The notes under the pieces: model-generated
The model's database searches: none
What the model was told of the DNA's origin: nothing
The model's input: the letters and a program-made list of their open reading frames with translations, nothing else
Part shown: positions 35,938-48,079 of the stretch, piece after piece
Layout: each line of letters starts with the position of its first letter
Numbering within the stretch: the first letter of the stretch is position 1
Assembly (NCBI RefSeq): GCF_964355755.1
Contig: NC_092670.1
Span: 34,399,795 to 34,463,794, forward strand
Direction: 5' to 3'
DNA length: 64,000 nucleotides
Source: Antedon mediterranea
Taxonomy: Eukaryota > Echinodermata > Crinoidea > Comatulida > Antedonidae
Program-made: the position numbers and the translations under genes

Positions 35938-36525
35938 TTAATCATGGTTACTTACATACTCATAAACATTATTATTGTCATTTGCAGGTCTACTATATAT
36001 TCTATTACTATCTATCATCTGCGGTGGTCCGATGGGCTGAATATAGTCCGACTTCTTTTCATTTTGTTCGGATTCATTGGTCAAATTGAAGCTACTGTAG
36101 CAATCATTTGTAAATAGCTCAATATGTTCCGTTTTATTTGTATGCATACTATCTAGGCCTACATTTTGTGAGAGAGGTTTCTTATCTGCTTTCTTTGCTC
36201 CCAATGCCTCTATTTGTATTCTTGTGGAAGGCTGATCTTCATCTTTAATGCCGTCTTTTCGTTGTTTGTCTGTTTTGTCATTTTTCATTTCAGTTTTTGA
36301 CTTATAAACGTGGAATCTTGTCAGTACATACAGCAATACAATAATAACAACTAGCAACAGGATTCCAAGTGTTATGATGCTTAAATCTTTAAAATCTTGA
36401 TTGTAGTTAAGGTTCAGCTGTTGAGATACATCGTTTGATGAAATACATTTTGTTGGTCCAGTATATGTTCGATAATTGCTGGTTACCGTTTTCTGTGTTG
36501 ACATACGAAGCTCGGCAGAGCTCAT
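35938..36525 (-). CDS. R1: headless receptor-like membrane protein, 195 aa
   Basis: Not a named family. Starting at the ATG at 36525: a short outer stalk (about 42 residues, no signal peptide), one membrane span (LSIITLGILLLVVIIVLL and following), and a basic then acidic tail with ELFTNDCY, SDYIQPI, NRIYSRP and NVYEYV. Tail and span match the longer receptors at 46.7-57.4 kb, but the Ig-like part is absent. Its nearest relative is the gene at 58.5-60.4 kb. The tyrosine boxes suggest SH2-type signalling (inferred). Without a signal peptide it could insert as a signal-anchor protein, or be a remnant, or use an upstream exon that I cannot see. Confidence 0.7.
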   Translation of the reverse strand: MSSAELRMSTQKTVTSNYRTYTGPTKCISSNDVSQQLNLNYNQDFKDLSIITLGILLLVVIIVLLYVLTRFHVYKSKTEMKNDKTDKQRKDGIKDEDQPSTRIQIEALGAKKADKKPLSQNVGLDSMHTNKTEHIELFTNDCYSSFNLTNESEQNEKKSDYIQPIGPPQMIDSNRIYSRPANDNNNVYEYVSNHD

Positions 36526-36878
36526 TTTTGTTGGCACTTAGACCTACTTGAAATGTTACTAAATCGGAAGTATGCTAATTTCTTTTACTTAACCAACCAC
36601 TTGGATGCTACAATTAGTGTATCTTACTGTAAAAACTCACAATGTTTCTTTTCCAATTAACATCCAATAAGTCTTGATCAACTCCAACGAAACACACAAT
36701 AATTATGTTAAACTCATGATTACATTGGATCATATCTATCAAATTGTTATGCAGAGTCACAGTCCACAGCCGATGTACATGAGCTTGCATTCAGTTTTAA
36801 ATTCCTCTTCTAAATTCTCTACACATACTATCCCAATCAAGGTACTGTATGTAACACAATATTCTTCTTCCGTATATG

Positions 36879-37709
36879 TGTAACAGGGTAACAGGTATGC
36901 TTATACCCAAATACTTGAATGATTTATCTGCTGAATCTGACTTGAATCTGAGAAACCTTGTGGGACCCATTAAAGTAAAAGCTGGAATGATAAGTGACCA
37001 TGCTATAAATAGATGAGTCACCTCATCCAAGTGGCGGGAAAATGGTCATGAATATTTAGTGTATAATGTTTCAGTATGGGTCAGTTCATAAATGGACAAG
37101 GGATTTTGTTAATTGATTTGCATTTTTAATAGTTTCTTTTTTTGTATAACCGAACTTTAAATTGATAATTACATGTGTATGACTCGAGTTACAATACAAT
37201 CGTTCTGTAAACTATGAAATAACGTTATGGTAAATGTATGTACCATCGGTTAAAAATTGTCATAGTACCCAACTGGGAATGGATGACACTTACTAGTGCC
37301 TAGCCCAAAGTGAAGGTTTTCATCTCCTTCCGACTGGTTACTAGGTAAGCATCTATATTTTTATCTCTCTTAATTTTAGAATTGTTTTACTATAGTTAAT
37401 ATAGTTGATTAGTTATTTGATGTTATACTATAGTTAATATAGTTGATTAGTTAATTGATTGTTACACTAGACACAACGCAATAGTAGCCTATACTGTCGT
37501 TAATGATACGATCACTGATGTTATCTTAAATAGTAACACTGTTTTTGTTATATCTCCTTCCGACTGGTTACTAGCTTCAATAAAAGAATTTAACTTTTCC
37601 AAACCAAGAACTGTCTCTGTGGATGATTTTATTGTGTTTGTGCCAGTGCTGCAGCTCCTGAAAATACTACGCGATAAAGCTACGACGCTAGTAGTACGAA
37701 CCTGTTACA
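36879..37709 (+). repeat. 5' LTR
   Basis: 831 bp, TG...CA ends. It carries an internal near-duplicate ACTATAGTTAATATAGTTGA. Confidence 0.92.
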
Positions 37710-38766
37710 TTTGGTGCCGTGACCAGGATTTGCTGTTCAGCCAGGAAGGGATCACTCTCAAGAAAGACTACGATAAGTGCTGATTAGTCTTTTCTTGAGT
37801 TTTAACCAGCCATTTGGAAAGATGTGGATCTTACTCAACCTTACGTCCCTGAAGCTGCAGTACCAGAATCTGCTAATACAATATCCATAGAACAATAAGA
37901 AACACCATCTATCAACCCTGCTTCTGCCCAGGCATCTGTGGAACCGTCAGAAACTTCTCCTTCAACTGAGCATGATATCACTCCCGTCGCAGTCGTCATG
38001 GATCATACTGATGATGATAACTCCTCAGGAGAAACACGTTCAGAACCAACCTTAAGTCTCCGACGTTCGAAACGTGTAATTAAACCGCCAGACCGATACG
38101 GCTTTATTTCTAAGTGGCTCTGGGGAACCCCTGCACTAACATTCCATGTGGGTTGTTTAGATGTTTGATTGTTTAAACTGTATTAATTTTGCTTGACACT
38201 TAACTTGTTTTTTTATATAATTATGTCTGAGAGAAGACAATTTTACTTGATTTTAATTTTAATCTCAATAGTTTAATTTGTTACCTTTATTGTATACTGT
38301 ATCTTTTGTATGATCATGTTTTTTTAACATACTTGTTTGCCATGTGTATGGCTTGTGTTATGTTGGTACATCACCTTGTGTTGGGTGGGATTGAACCTTC
38401 GAGTAGTAATCGCAGGATTTCGAGAAACTTGTGAAGTGTAAACGGGCACTTCTGTACACCGACTATTGTGGGGATGGCCATCCTTCAATAGTTTATCCAT
38501 TTGGATAAATTTTTATTGGTTGTTTCTAATAATTCTGCATAACTTCTCTCATTGGTTCAATCAGGTACAGGTATGCTGTTGTGATACAACAGTTTGGTTT
38601 TTTTTATAAATGCCATTTAGTTAAGTTTTTTTATTTTTAGTTTTTTTATGTAATTCCCTATGATGTCATTTTCATTGTATAAATCGTGACTAATGTACCA
38701 AGGTATTTAGGTTTAGGTTAATGAATTTGTATATCACTGAGATTTAGCAGATAAATGGGGGGTGAG

Positions 38767-39598
38767 TGTAACAGGGTAACAGGTATGCTTATACCCAAAT
38801 ACTTGAATGATTTATCTGCTGAATCTGACTTGAATCTGAGAAACCTTGTGGGACCCATTAAAGTAAAAGCTGGAATGATAAGTGACCATGCTATAAATAG
38901 ATGAGTCACCTCATCCAAGTGGCGGGAAAATGGTCATGAATATTTAGTGTATAATGTTTCAGTATGGGTCAGTTCATAAATGGACAAGGGATTTTGTTAA
39001 TTGATTTGCATTTTTAATAGTTTCTTTTTTTTGTATAACCGAACTTTAAATTGATAATTACATGTGTATGACTCGAGTTACAATACAATCGTTCTGTAAA
39101 CTATGAAATAACGTTATGGTAAATGTATGTACCATCGGTTAAAAATTGTCATAGTACCCAACTGGGAATGGATGACACTTACTAGTGCCTAGCCCAAAGT
39201 GAAGGTTTTCATCTCCTTCCGACTGGTTACTAGGTAAGCATCTATATTTTTATCTCTCTTAATTTTAGAATTGTTTTACTATAGTTAATATAGTTGATTA
39301 GTTATTTGATGTTATACTATAGTTAATATAGTTGATTAGTTAATTGATTGTTACACTAGACACAACGCAATAGTAGCCTATACTGTCGTTAATGATACGA
39401 TCACTGATGTTATCTTAAATAGTAACACTGTTTTTGTTATATCTCCTTCCGACTGGTTACTAGCTTCAATAAAAGAATTTAACTTTTCCAAACCAAGAAC
39501 TGTCTCTGTGGATGATTTTATTGTGTTTGTGCCAGTGCTGCAGCTCCTGAAAATACTACGCGATAAAGCTACGACGCTAGTAGTACGAACCTGTTACA
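38767..39598 (+). repeat. 3' LTR
   Basis: 832 bp, almost identical to the left LTR, preceded by the polypurine tract. Confidence 0.92.
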
Positions 39599-39602
39599 TA
39601 TG

Positions 39603-41890
39603 ACACCACATAAAATCATAAGTGGTAATTAAAATAAAATTAGCTTTTCCTTCCTATTGTTCTTATAAGATAACTTTCTACTTTTGGGGGTTTTTGTATT
39701 CAGAAACATACTTCTTTGTATCTGTTGTTGCACTGGTTCTCGGGTTTTTTTCTAAGAGATGTTGCAACACTTTTCCAGCATTCGTCTTAAGTGCATCTCC
39801 TCCATCCATTTTTTATCTTCTTTTTTTAAAAATTGTATTGTATTGTGTAATGGTATTGGTGCGGAGCTAACAGCATTTATATCTTAAAACTGTGTACGTT
39901 ATATTATAGATGATATATTATGTACTACATTGCTGCTCACAGGTGATCATACGTAAAACACGTCATACTATTTGTAGAATCATTAATATTTATTTCTTAA
40001 TAGCTTTTAAAATAAATTTGCTGTTGTTAAGAAAACATTAATTTAGCAATACATAGTAATTCCTTGGCTCCATAGTATCAGAAATAGTACATATAGAAAA
40101 GTTTTGTTTTTACAGAATTAGTTATGATTTTAAAAGTCATTTGTAGAGGCATTACTATTTCTTTTAGTAGTTTTAAAAACTAAACTTATGACAAACAAAA
40201 TCATACACTACTTACTTTTAACCATTTATTATGTTATTTTAAAAGTGAAAACATTATTTTTTTTCGGTTTTTCCCCTATGGCAATGAATAACCTATTCAA
40301 AATCTGATTTAATCAATCTTCATTTTCCATGTTTTTGGGGGACAATACATCTTTAAGACAAGCTGTTCTAAAATTCACTGTGTTCATCAACGTCATAAGT
40401 ATTTAAAACAAGTATAGAAAAATGGGTAGCTTTAAGAAATACTATTATGCTAATATAATTTCTAATTTGATACGATTTATCAGAAAAGGAATTACTGTGA
40501 TACGAGTTACAGGTGGTACTGATCTATTATGATTTTTATTTCGTTTTATCTTGTATATAAATACATTGTATAATTCGAGTTGTAAAATGAAAACAAACAA
40601 ATGAAAATGAAAATCTCACAAATCCTTTACATATAAATATTTTAAAACGAGATAGATGATAATGATGATCATTGTCAAGTGTATAGAAAAATATAAGAAA
40701 ATTAATGAAAAAAGAAGGTGACACGGAATTCATAAATGTAAAAATGTTACTGATGAATTATAATGACATTTAGAATTAACAAAAATGTGTTAAATTATAT
40801 TATTTTATGTAATGACATGAGATAATATGAATGTGAATAAAAGTGGTGTTTGCGCCACAAAAAAGAGAAAAAAAAAGTATTAAAATAAAACAGTTTCAAA
40901 AAGTGGAGAGTGGAGTATTAAAACATTTATATAATAAAGATGACATTTTATAGCTTAGAGGTCTTTTTTATGTCTCCAAATATTAATACTTCATTTGGGT
41001 TATTGACAATTTTATAATTATCTAAGGAAACCTAATTTGGCTACCTAAATTAAATACATTGTTACATGCAGTTTATAATTCAGAAACTATTTTTAGTTTG
41101 TTATGTAACCCAATATGTTCTTCCGTATATGACAAATAAAGCACTCATATGTACGAAAGCAGGCCTACTAGAAATCATAAACGTTAATTACCATCATCCA
41201 TTTCCGTCATTATTTTCATTGTAACATAACTCTAGATTTTTGTGTTTGTGTAAAGTTTTATTCAGAAATAATTTCCTTGGATAATTGTATTAAAATCATA
41301 TTTTAGTCAATAATACTACTAATAATTAGTTTATTGATTTATTATATACATTACCGTTTTGTAATATGCGTTTTTCAATAATTGAAAATATATTGAATAA
41401 GTTCAAATTCAAATTCAAATTCAAAAAGACATTTATTTTCCTCCATAGCAATACAATACAAAATAATAAACAGAAATGGTAAGGTATATTAAAAATGAAA
41501 TAGATGATTGTTGGATATACAAAAGAAAAGTGAATTTAGATCCATTGATTTGTTAAAAGTCCTATTTTCAACAGTTTATAGACTTGTCCCAAGTCTGTAT
41601 TTAATTTGTCTTTTTTATATTAGTTCACCAGTCGATGTTTCGATTTTTGTCTGAAAAATATACAGCTCGGGTATTATCGTATGAAACGCCATGTGGGTCA
41701 AAATATTTATCTTTTTTCTAATTTTATATTAAAATACAGTCTAGAAACTATACTGGGGATAAAGTACGGTACTAATTAAAGGATTCTGGTTCAGAATAGA
41801 AACGAACTAGGAATGCCTAGGTAGGCAGGCCTACAAGACGCATTTCTACATTCTAGCTATGAGTTTATTATCATTATGTTATAATATATC
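39603..41890. other. receptor-array spacer, paralogous to 48.2-49.6 kb
   Basis: From ACACCACATAAAATCATAAG onward the sequence follows 48,219-49,630 with many small differences, ending at the MITE end GGGGACAATACATCT near 40,340. After that no gene or repeat is recognised until a (TTCAAA)n run at about 41,402. Confidence 0.75.
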
Positions 41891-42756
41891 GGTATATCTT
41901 TATTCAAATGACACAAATAGCCAATGGCTGAAACCGTAGTCGTACAATATTAAAAACAATCATGATAAAAACAGGTAAAAAAAAATAAAAATAAAGCAGA
42001 TAATCAAAATAACATTACAAAACATTATTTAACAGTCTAGCCATAGTAGGAACAGGTGATTTCTTAAATCGCTCAGTTCTGCCAAACGGAATACGAAGGA
42101 GGGGGCGAGACCGAAGGCCGACACCGAAGGCCGACATCATATTCGCGACAATGAGGGAACATATTCCGAAATATGTCAGCAGAGGCAAGAAGTTTCTCAC
42201 CAAAAGACAACACCAGACCCACCCTCCTCGTCACAAGCGATGGGAGACCGACGATCTCGCACGCCTCTTCATACATGTGATCAGTCCCTAGTATAATTCG
42301 AAGAGCTCGTTTCTGGATTCTCTCAATAGCACGAGACTTCTCCCCAGTTAGGTAACCATGCCACACAGGACAAGCATATTCTAACAAAGGTCTAATATAA
42401 GCTAAGTAAACATTAATAAGGTCATTCATTGGTGCATTGGCCTTTTTTAGAATGCATAATGTGAACAATTTTCTTGAAGCCCTACGTACGATATCATTAA
42501 CATGGAGATTCCATCTTAAGTCATTACTAATAGTAACACCTAGGAGTTTCATATGACCAACCACCTCAAGATCAACACCATTGATGGAGAAATTGGGAGG
42601 AGGAACATCACGACGAAGGAAACTAATTTGCATAGAATTGCACTTAGGTAACATGTTATTATTGTTACTCCATTCGTTAAAGTCATCTAGTAAAGACTGC
42701 ATATTTGAATTATCACCAATTCTATTCATCTCACTTAAAGTTAAATCATCCACTTA
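41890..42756 (-). mobile_element. LINE 3' part (reverse transcriptase C-terminus)
   Basis: Minus-strand frame 42073-42753 begins at the catalytic VDDLTL box and includes KLLGVTISNDLRWNLHV, YIRPLLEYACPVWHG and RIQKRALRIILG, all typical of APE-type LINEs. A frameshift near 42.1-42.2 kb moves the C-terminus (RSRPLLRIPFGRTERF) to another frame. The 3' end with AATAAAG is near 41,895. Confidence 0.85.
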
Positions 42757-43344
42757 TTTCCACCGTCTGCAGCTTTCTAAACAAGCATCATTAATCAGGA
42801 CTAGATGCCCTCTATTTTATTGGTTTACATAGCGACGATCTTAAGAATCATTTTAATTGACTAGATGGTTCTCGAATACATAATAATTTCAGCGTTAAAA
42901 AAACTGGCGATTTCAAATGTACGTACCGCAGGACAATAATACATGTCGTTTACAGGAACGAATAAATAGACAGTGATTTATGTACTCAACTAAAATTAGC
43001 ACCCTGGGAATTACTTTCGAAAGAGAAACTTGTCACAAAATGAGACCAATTGTTTAAGTCAAATTTAAACAAACTTAATTTGTGTTTTGTATGTAATATT
43101 AGGGTTGAGGGATGGGGAAGAGGATGGGTGCAAAGAGGAACAATTTTTAAATATATTCTTTATCCATTTAGTAACGAAATATTAATTGTTTTCATGTTTT
43201 ACAAATAATATACCACTAAACACAGTAAAACATTGCGATGTAATACTTTGTTGAAACTATCACCGTCCAAGTCGATTGAAATAGTACAGTACATGTAACG
43301 ATACATCACTACGACGTGTATATGTTTATATAATGTAAAACAAT

Positions 43345-44115
43345 TTGTGAAAACCACCTCTATTCGGGGAAAATCATAAATTCGATTTAATCGTCAATAA
43401 ATATTAAATTATCTAACTCAACTTAATTAGTAGGCCTAATGGTTTTCAATTGTTTCTTAGAGCCAATTCATACTTAAGTTGGTTCCTACCCTACCCACCA
43501 AAGTTGTTCTGCGTTTAGGGCATGTGATGTACCGTAGGCCTATTCTCTACTGGTTTTACAACCTTGAGGGAAGGGTGATGATGTGGGTGGTTTAACTGCA
43601 ATAATAAAGATTTGTACATAATATACGGCGAGTGAAAACGCTAACTCATTATTCGTTTAAAAAAAATTATATCCAACCTCTGCAGCACAGATTGAAAACA
43701 AAAATTGATCGAATTTCGAGTATACAGTACTGTACTTGCCTTTACGACGCCTGAGGGAATAGACACTTGTGGAACAGAGATTGGAATGTTCCATTCATCG
43801 CAAATCAATAAATTTGTATAAACGTATATTAAATCTATCAAAATAGTATTTTTTAAAGAAAATCGGCCTGTCTTCAACATTATGATGCTGTACTCGAGCT
43901 GTTCAACCGGTTTTCAGCCATTAAAAACAATTATCGTAGGAGGAGATAGGAAAATGCGAAGCATCCTCGTATATTGTCTGCGGGTATTTTTCAAGACGGA
44001 CATCCATTAGACAGTGTATACCACGATCGAAAAACACCCCTATTTGGGGCAAATCGTTGAACCTAAATTCGTTTTAATCGTCAATAACTAATTATCTAAC
44101 TTAATTTAATTAGTA
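43345..44115. repeat. diverged direct duplication
   Basis: 43,345-43,430 and 44,030-44,115 are about 80% alike by eye (shared TTTAATCGTCAATAA and AATTATCTAACT). The sequence between holds no gene. Confidence 0.6.
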
Positions 44116-44234
44116 AACAGGGTTACCATCAGGTGGTTAAAATCAGTACCGAAAGTAGGAACCAACTTTATATACCATCGAGTACAAATTCTAGAAGTAA
44201 GGCGCGATTTACCGAATTTTGCCCTTACGTAAAT

Positions 44235-46660
44235 TTATATATAGATGAGGAAAAGAATAGGGCCTAATTTAGTTCCTTGAGGGACGCCGCAAGTAATTTG
44301 GGCAATAGAAGAAACTGAATTGTCGTGCTTGGTGTTGATAGTACGGTTAGTAAGAAAGCTGCAGACGGTGGGAATAATGGATCGTCTAACACCAATATCT
44401 ATCATTTTACGAATAAGTACAGAATGATCTACATGATCGAAAGCCTTAGTGAAGTCGATGGTGCAAAGATTAACATACTTATTGCCCCCTCAAGGTCTTT
44501 AACAATCGAGTCAATCATGCTGACCAAGTAGTGGGTCGTTGATGCACCTTTTCTACTTCCAAACTGTTTTGAATCCAGTTTACCACTGGTATCTTCAACG
44601 ATCCATTTCACAAGAAACGATTCGAAAACGCGTGCAAAAATGGGGGTCAATGAGATAGGTCTTAAATTATTACAACTACTAGCAGATTTAGTCTTAGGTA
44701 AAGGGATAATCGTCGCAGTCTTCCATGGGTCTGGGAATAATCCTTCTTTCAAAGCGAAATTAAATACACTGGTTAAAGGTGGAGCAATCTCAAATGCAAA
44801 CTGTTTGATGAGCCTCAACGGTAAGTCATCTGGGTGTCCTGACTTACTAACAATCAACTTGTTGAGTTCTGCTTGCACTTGACCAACATAAATAATTGAA
44901 GGTTCGGCTGATGGTAAATATGCAGGTAGAGTTTTCCTGTCAAGGGATGAAAGTTGACGACAAACACTGGCAAAGTGAGCGTTGATTTCCTCCACTGTAT
45001 CACGTGGTCCAAGACCAGGTATCTTAAATTGTGGTTTAGGTTTAAGATTACATAATTTCTGGATTGCACGATGCCAGCCAGACGGGTTATTACTTTTCAG
45101 GTTAGCAATCGAGCTCTCATAAAAATTAACTTTCGAACTTGTAGGCCTAATTGCTCTTTGTGCAGCATTGCGAAGTGGTATCCATTCATCATTTTTTCCA
45201 TACTTAATAAATACTTCTTGACGCTTGTCCAGGACGTTCTTAACACTCTGTGTTGTTAACCACGACGGTTCAGATACTCTCCTGCGCTTAGTAGAGGTCG
45301 GGAACGCTTTCGAAAATTCACCTTTAAGTATGGAGTGAAGTTCGTCGGCTTTACTAGAACAATCATCCGCATTATACACTTGGAGCCAATCATACTGTGT
45401 GATCCATTCACCAAACTTCCTAACAGACGATTCTTTAAAGGGTCTCGTGGTAATTTTGTAATGCGTTTTTTGTGGCAAACAAATCCGAGGTTCTAATAAA
45501 ACAGAATCGTGGTCACTACGTCCCAGAGGCGGTAAACGCTTAGGCTCGTGGAACAAATCAAGGTAATTCACAAACACTTTATCCAATATAGCATCATCGC
45601 GTGTAGCAAAATTGACGACTTGGGTCATTCCCAGTAAAATGGTAAAATCCTCAGTTTGTAAATCATTAAAATCTCCAAGTACCAATATAGGCGCAGTAGG
45701 CTTAATAGTGCGTATTGAGTCAATAGTATCAACTATGTGAGCTAAAAGATCACCACTGCCTGCAGCGGAAGGTGGGTAGTAAATAGCCCCAACATAGAGT
45801 ACCGGATATTTACATACACAAGGCATTGTAATCCTTGTCCACAAACATTCAAAACAACACGGTCTATGCTTGATTGGCACTTGCGTTGTGAGATGCTCAT
45901 TTACATAAATCGCGACACCTCCGCCTCGTCTATCAGTTCTGTTCTTAGCAATACATGTAAATCTGGGAATCTGTGCTATGCATTCATTGATCTCATTAAG
46001 CCACGATTCAGTTATCACAGCTATGTCAACACGATGTTTTAAAATTGTAGCTTGAAATTCATTAATTTTATTAACAATTGACCGAGCATTACTGAGAAAA
46101 AATTTAGGAAGTCCCGTGCTACTATAATATTGCACCGAGTACTTGTATTTATCAAGTTATCAGCGTTAATCCCGCGTCCAATTGAAACACCATTAGTGTT
46201 CCTGTGCCTACTGCTAATACGTACAGAAATATTCCTTCTAAGTTTCTTGCCCGCTCGTTTACCACGGCGTCTTTTTTTTACTTTAAAGTTATCAATACAG
46301 CACGGCTGATTACAATTTAAATCATACTCACTAAGACATGTAAAATATGCCTTCGTTGTATCATAATCGACCATACGTGGTTGGGTCAATCGCGGGTAGA
46401 ACCCTGGATCTCATCGCGAGCACCGAGTCACAATCGATCCAAAACGGCCTACGATTATGTTCAATCAAAAAGACATCAAAACACCTCAGAAACACAAAAG
46501 TTATCAAAATTCCACTAAACATGTATACAAACAGCAGAACAGTTCCCCAAAAAAAGCACAAAACTGAACAAAATCCGGTAAAATCAGCAATTAAGCGGGA
46601 CAAATCCGCGAGGTCCAGCAGGTGTACGTCTGCGCCTCCTAATATGTTCTGCATGTTACT
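44235..46660 (-). mobile_element. LINE 5' part (endonuclease and reverse transcriptase N-terminus)
   Basis: Frame 44429-46135 (568 aa) carries a full AP-type endonuclease (FLSNARSIVNKINE, ITESWL, GGGVAIYV, LGDFND, RSDHDSV) and the start of the reverse transcriptase. A frameshift near 44.49 kb puts the catalytic region (TIDFTKAFDHVDH, then GVPQGTKLGPILFL) in another frame. It breaks off at about 44,240, just before the DD box. A short basic ORF at 46,039-46,389 probably belongs to its 5' end. CR1/L2/Jockey-type by eye. Confidence 0.88.
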
Positions 46661-46713
46661 TTATTTCTAAGCAACCATATCCAATGTCAGCGGTACTCTG
46701 TATTACACTGCTA

Positions 46714-47949
46714 TTATACGTGCGCTTTAGTAATAGGCTGGAGATAGTCGTCCACTCTATCGTCCGATATTACATTCAAGCTACGGCCATAACATTCATT
46801 TGAAAATAGTTCAACATGTTCCATTTTAGTTATAGGCTTATTAGGTTTCTTATCTTGGTTTGCCCTTACTGTTGCACCGTGCCTACTTGTGGAAGGTTGG
46901 GCACAATAATCTTCAATGTCATGGTATACATGTTCAACTTGTTGCATGTTTGTACTCTTCTTCATAGATTGTGACAAGTTATTATCAGTTTGTTTGGCTC
47001 TCTCTACTTTCGTCTGTCTACCCGTAGGTGGTTTTACAAGTGTATTTTTCTTGCAAGATTCATCTGCTGACTTTGGTTTCACTGACTCTGGTTGTTTTTT
47101 TGTTGAATGTTGATCTGCATCATTGATAGACTGTTTTCTTTTAAGTTCATACAACAACAAAAGAAGAACAAATAGCAGCAGGATTCCAGTTGTAGTTGCA
47201 AGGATTATAATGACCAAATGTGATGTGTTCCATTTCGTTGGTAGATCATCCTTTAAAATTATTGCAGAACATATTTTTTCTGAAAGATTGGAATCATATG
47301 TGGGATATAAAAAACAATAAAAGAATATACCATCTCCTGATTGAAAGCCTATAAAACTTTGATTAAAACTCATTGTGACCGAGGAATTAGGCAAATAGTA
47401 AGAACGTGTAATGTTATGTGATCCTTGAATCCATCCAATTGTGATTTCAGTTGCAAAGTTGTTGTCGTCCACACGATTTGAACTATAATATTGCAGCTTA
47501 CATGGGATTGTTATTTTTTGTCCCTCTATAATGTTATCAACAAAGTCTTCACAGAGAAAATCCCATCCACTGTGAACCGTGTGTGTTCCATACACGCTAC
47601 CTGAAGTAATCATGAAGTGTTGATTATCCTCGTCCTGACATGTGAATATTCCTGAATCATTGTTATTATTGAAAGATAGAAAGTATTGACAGTCTGCTTG
47701 AAAGTTTTGTACATAAACTGTTTTGTAGAAATATGATAGACCTACTGTAGAGCTTTCGGCGATGTTTCTTAAAACATTTAAGCTGTACGTTTTATGTGAT
47801 TCTATGATGTATATTGGTTGTCTGTCTCTCACAAAGTCCGTAAAGAAAAAATCAAACTCAACAAACTGTTCTTTTGCAGTTACATACCTGATACACATCA
47901 AACTGATCACAATAAGACACAGATTAAAACACGGCATAGTGCGAACCAT
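46714..47949 (-). CDS. R2: two-Ig-domain type I receptor, 411 aa, intronless
   Basis: Signal peptide 1-25. First Ig-like domain with C87 and DSGIFTC (C104); second with C150, W173 and SGDGIFFYC (C212). Membrane span about 244-267 (IIILATTTGILLLFVLLLLLY). The tail of about 144 residues has EHVYHDIED, HVELFSNECYG and VDDYLQPI. Compared with its neighbours the third Ig domain and most tail repeats are missing: the segment CSAIILK joins almost directly to the membrane span. Several N-glycosylation sites (NIT, NSS, NQS, NLS). A poly(A) signal lies near 46,665, close to the 5' end of the LINE. Role inferred: surface recognition with tyrosine-based signalling. Confidence 0.85.
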   Translation of the reverse strand: MVRTMPCFNLCLIVISLMCIRYVTAKEQFVEFDFFFTDFVRDRQPIYIIESHKTYSLNVLRNIAESSTVGLSYFYKTVYVQNFQADCQYFLSFNNNNDSGIFTCQDEDNQHFMITSGSVYGTHTVHSGWDFLCEDFVDNIIEGQKITIPCKLQYYSSNRVDDNNFATEITIGWIQGSHNITRSYYLPNSSVTMSFNQSFIGFQSGDGIFFYCFLYPTYDSNLSEKICSAIILKDDLPTKWNTSHLVIIILATTTGILLLFVLLLLLYELKRKQSINDADQHSTKKQPESVKPKSADESCKKNTLVKPPTGRQTKVERAKQTDNNLSQSMKKSTNMQQVEHVYHDIEDYCAQPSTSRHGATVRANQDKKPNKPITKMEHVELFSNECYGRSLNVISDDRVDDYLQPITKAHV

Positions 47950-48003
47950 TACACTTCTGAGCAGTATCTGAAAAACTTATAAAATGAGACCTACATACGT
48001 AAT

Positions 48004-48016
48004 TGTTACGAAAGCT
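48004..48016 (-). promoter_or_regulatory. conserved upstream box of R2
   Basis: TGTTACGAAAGCT on the plus strand, 55 bp before the start codon. The same box precedes R3 and R4 and, changed by one base, R5. Confidence 0.5.
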
Positions 48017-48079
48017 GGTAATAAATCAAACAACAGGCTCTCCCGATAGAATGAAGTGTGAAAACAGTAAGATTGTAAT

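Larger units (their letters stand above)
36875..39602 (+). mobile_element. LTR retrotransposon, internally deleted, with TATG target duplication
   Basis: LTRs at 36,879-37,709 (831 bp) and 38,767-39,598 (832 bp) begin TGTAACAGG and end CCTGTTACA. The only difference I saw is one base in a T run, so the insertion is young. TATG flanks both sides. TTTGGTGCCGTGACCAGG after the left LTR looks like a primer-binding site; AAATGGGGGGTGAG before the right LTR is the polypurine tract. The 1,057-bp interior keeps only a short ORF (37,938-38,168) with RRSKRVIKPPDRYGF, a common end of LTR-element polyproteins. It needs help in trans to move. Gypsy versus BEL is not decided. Confidence 0.9.

Noticed and set aside
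37938-38168. 76-aa ORF as an independent host gene
   Set aside because: It lies between the two LTRs and ends in the RRSKRxxKPPDRYGF type of sequence found in LTR-element polyproteins.
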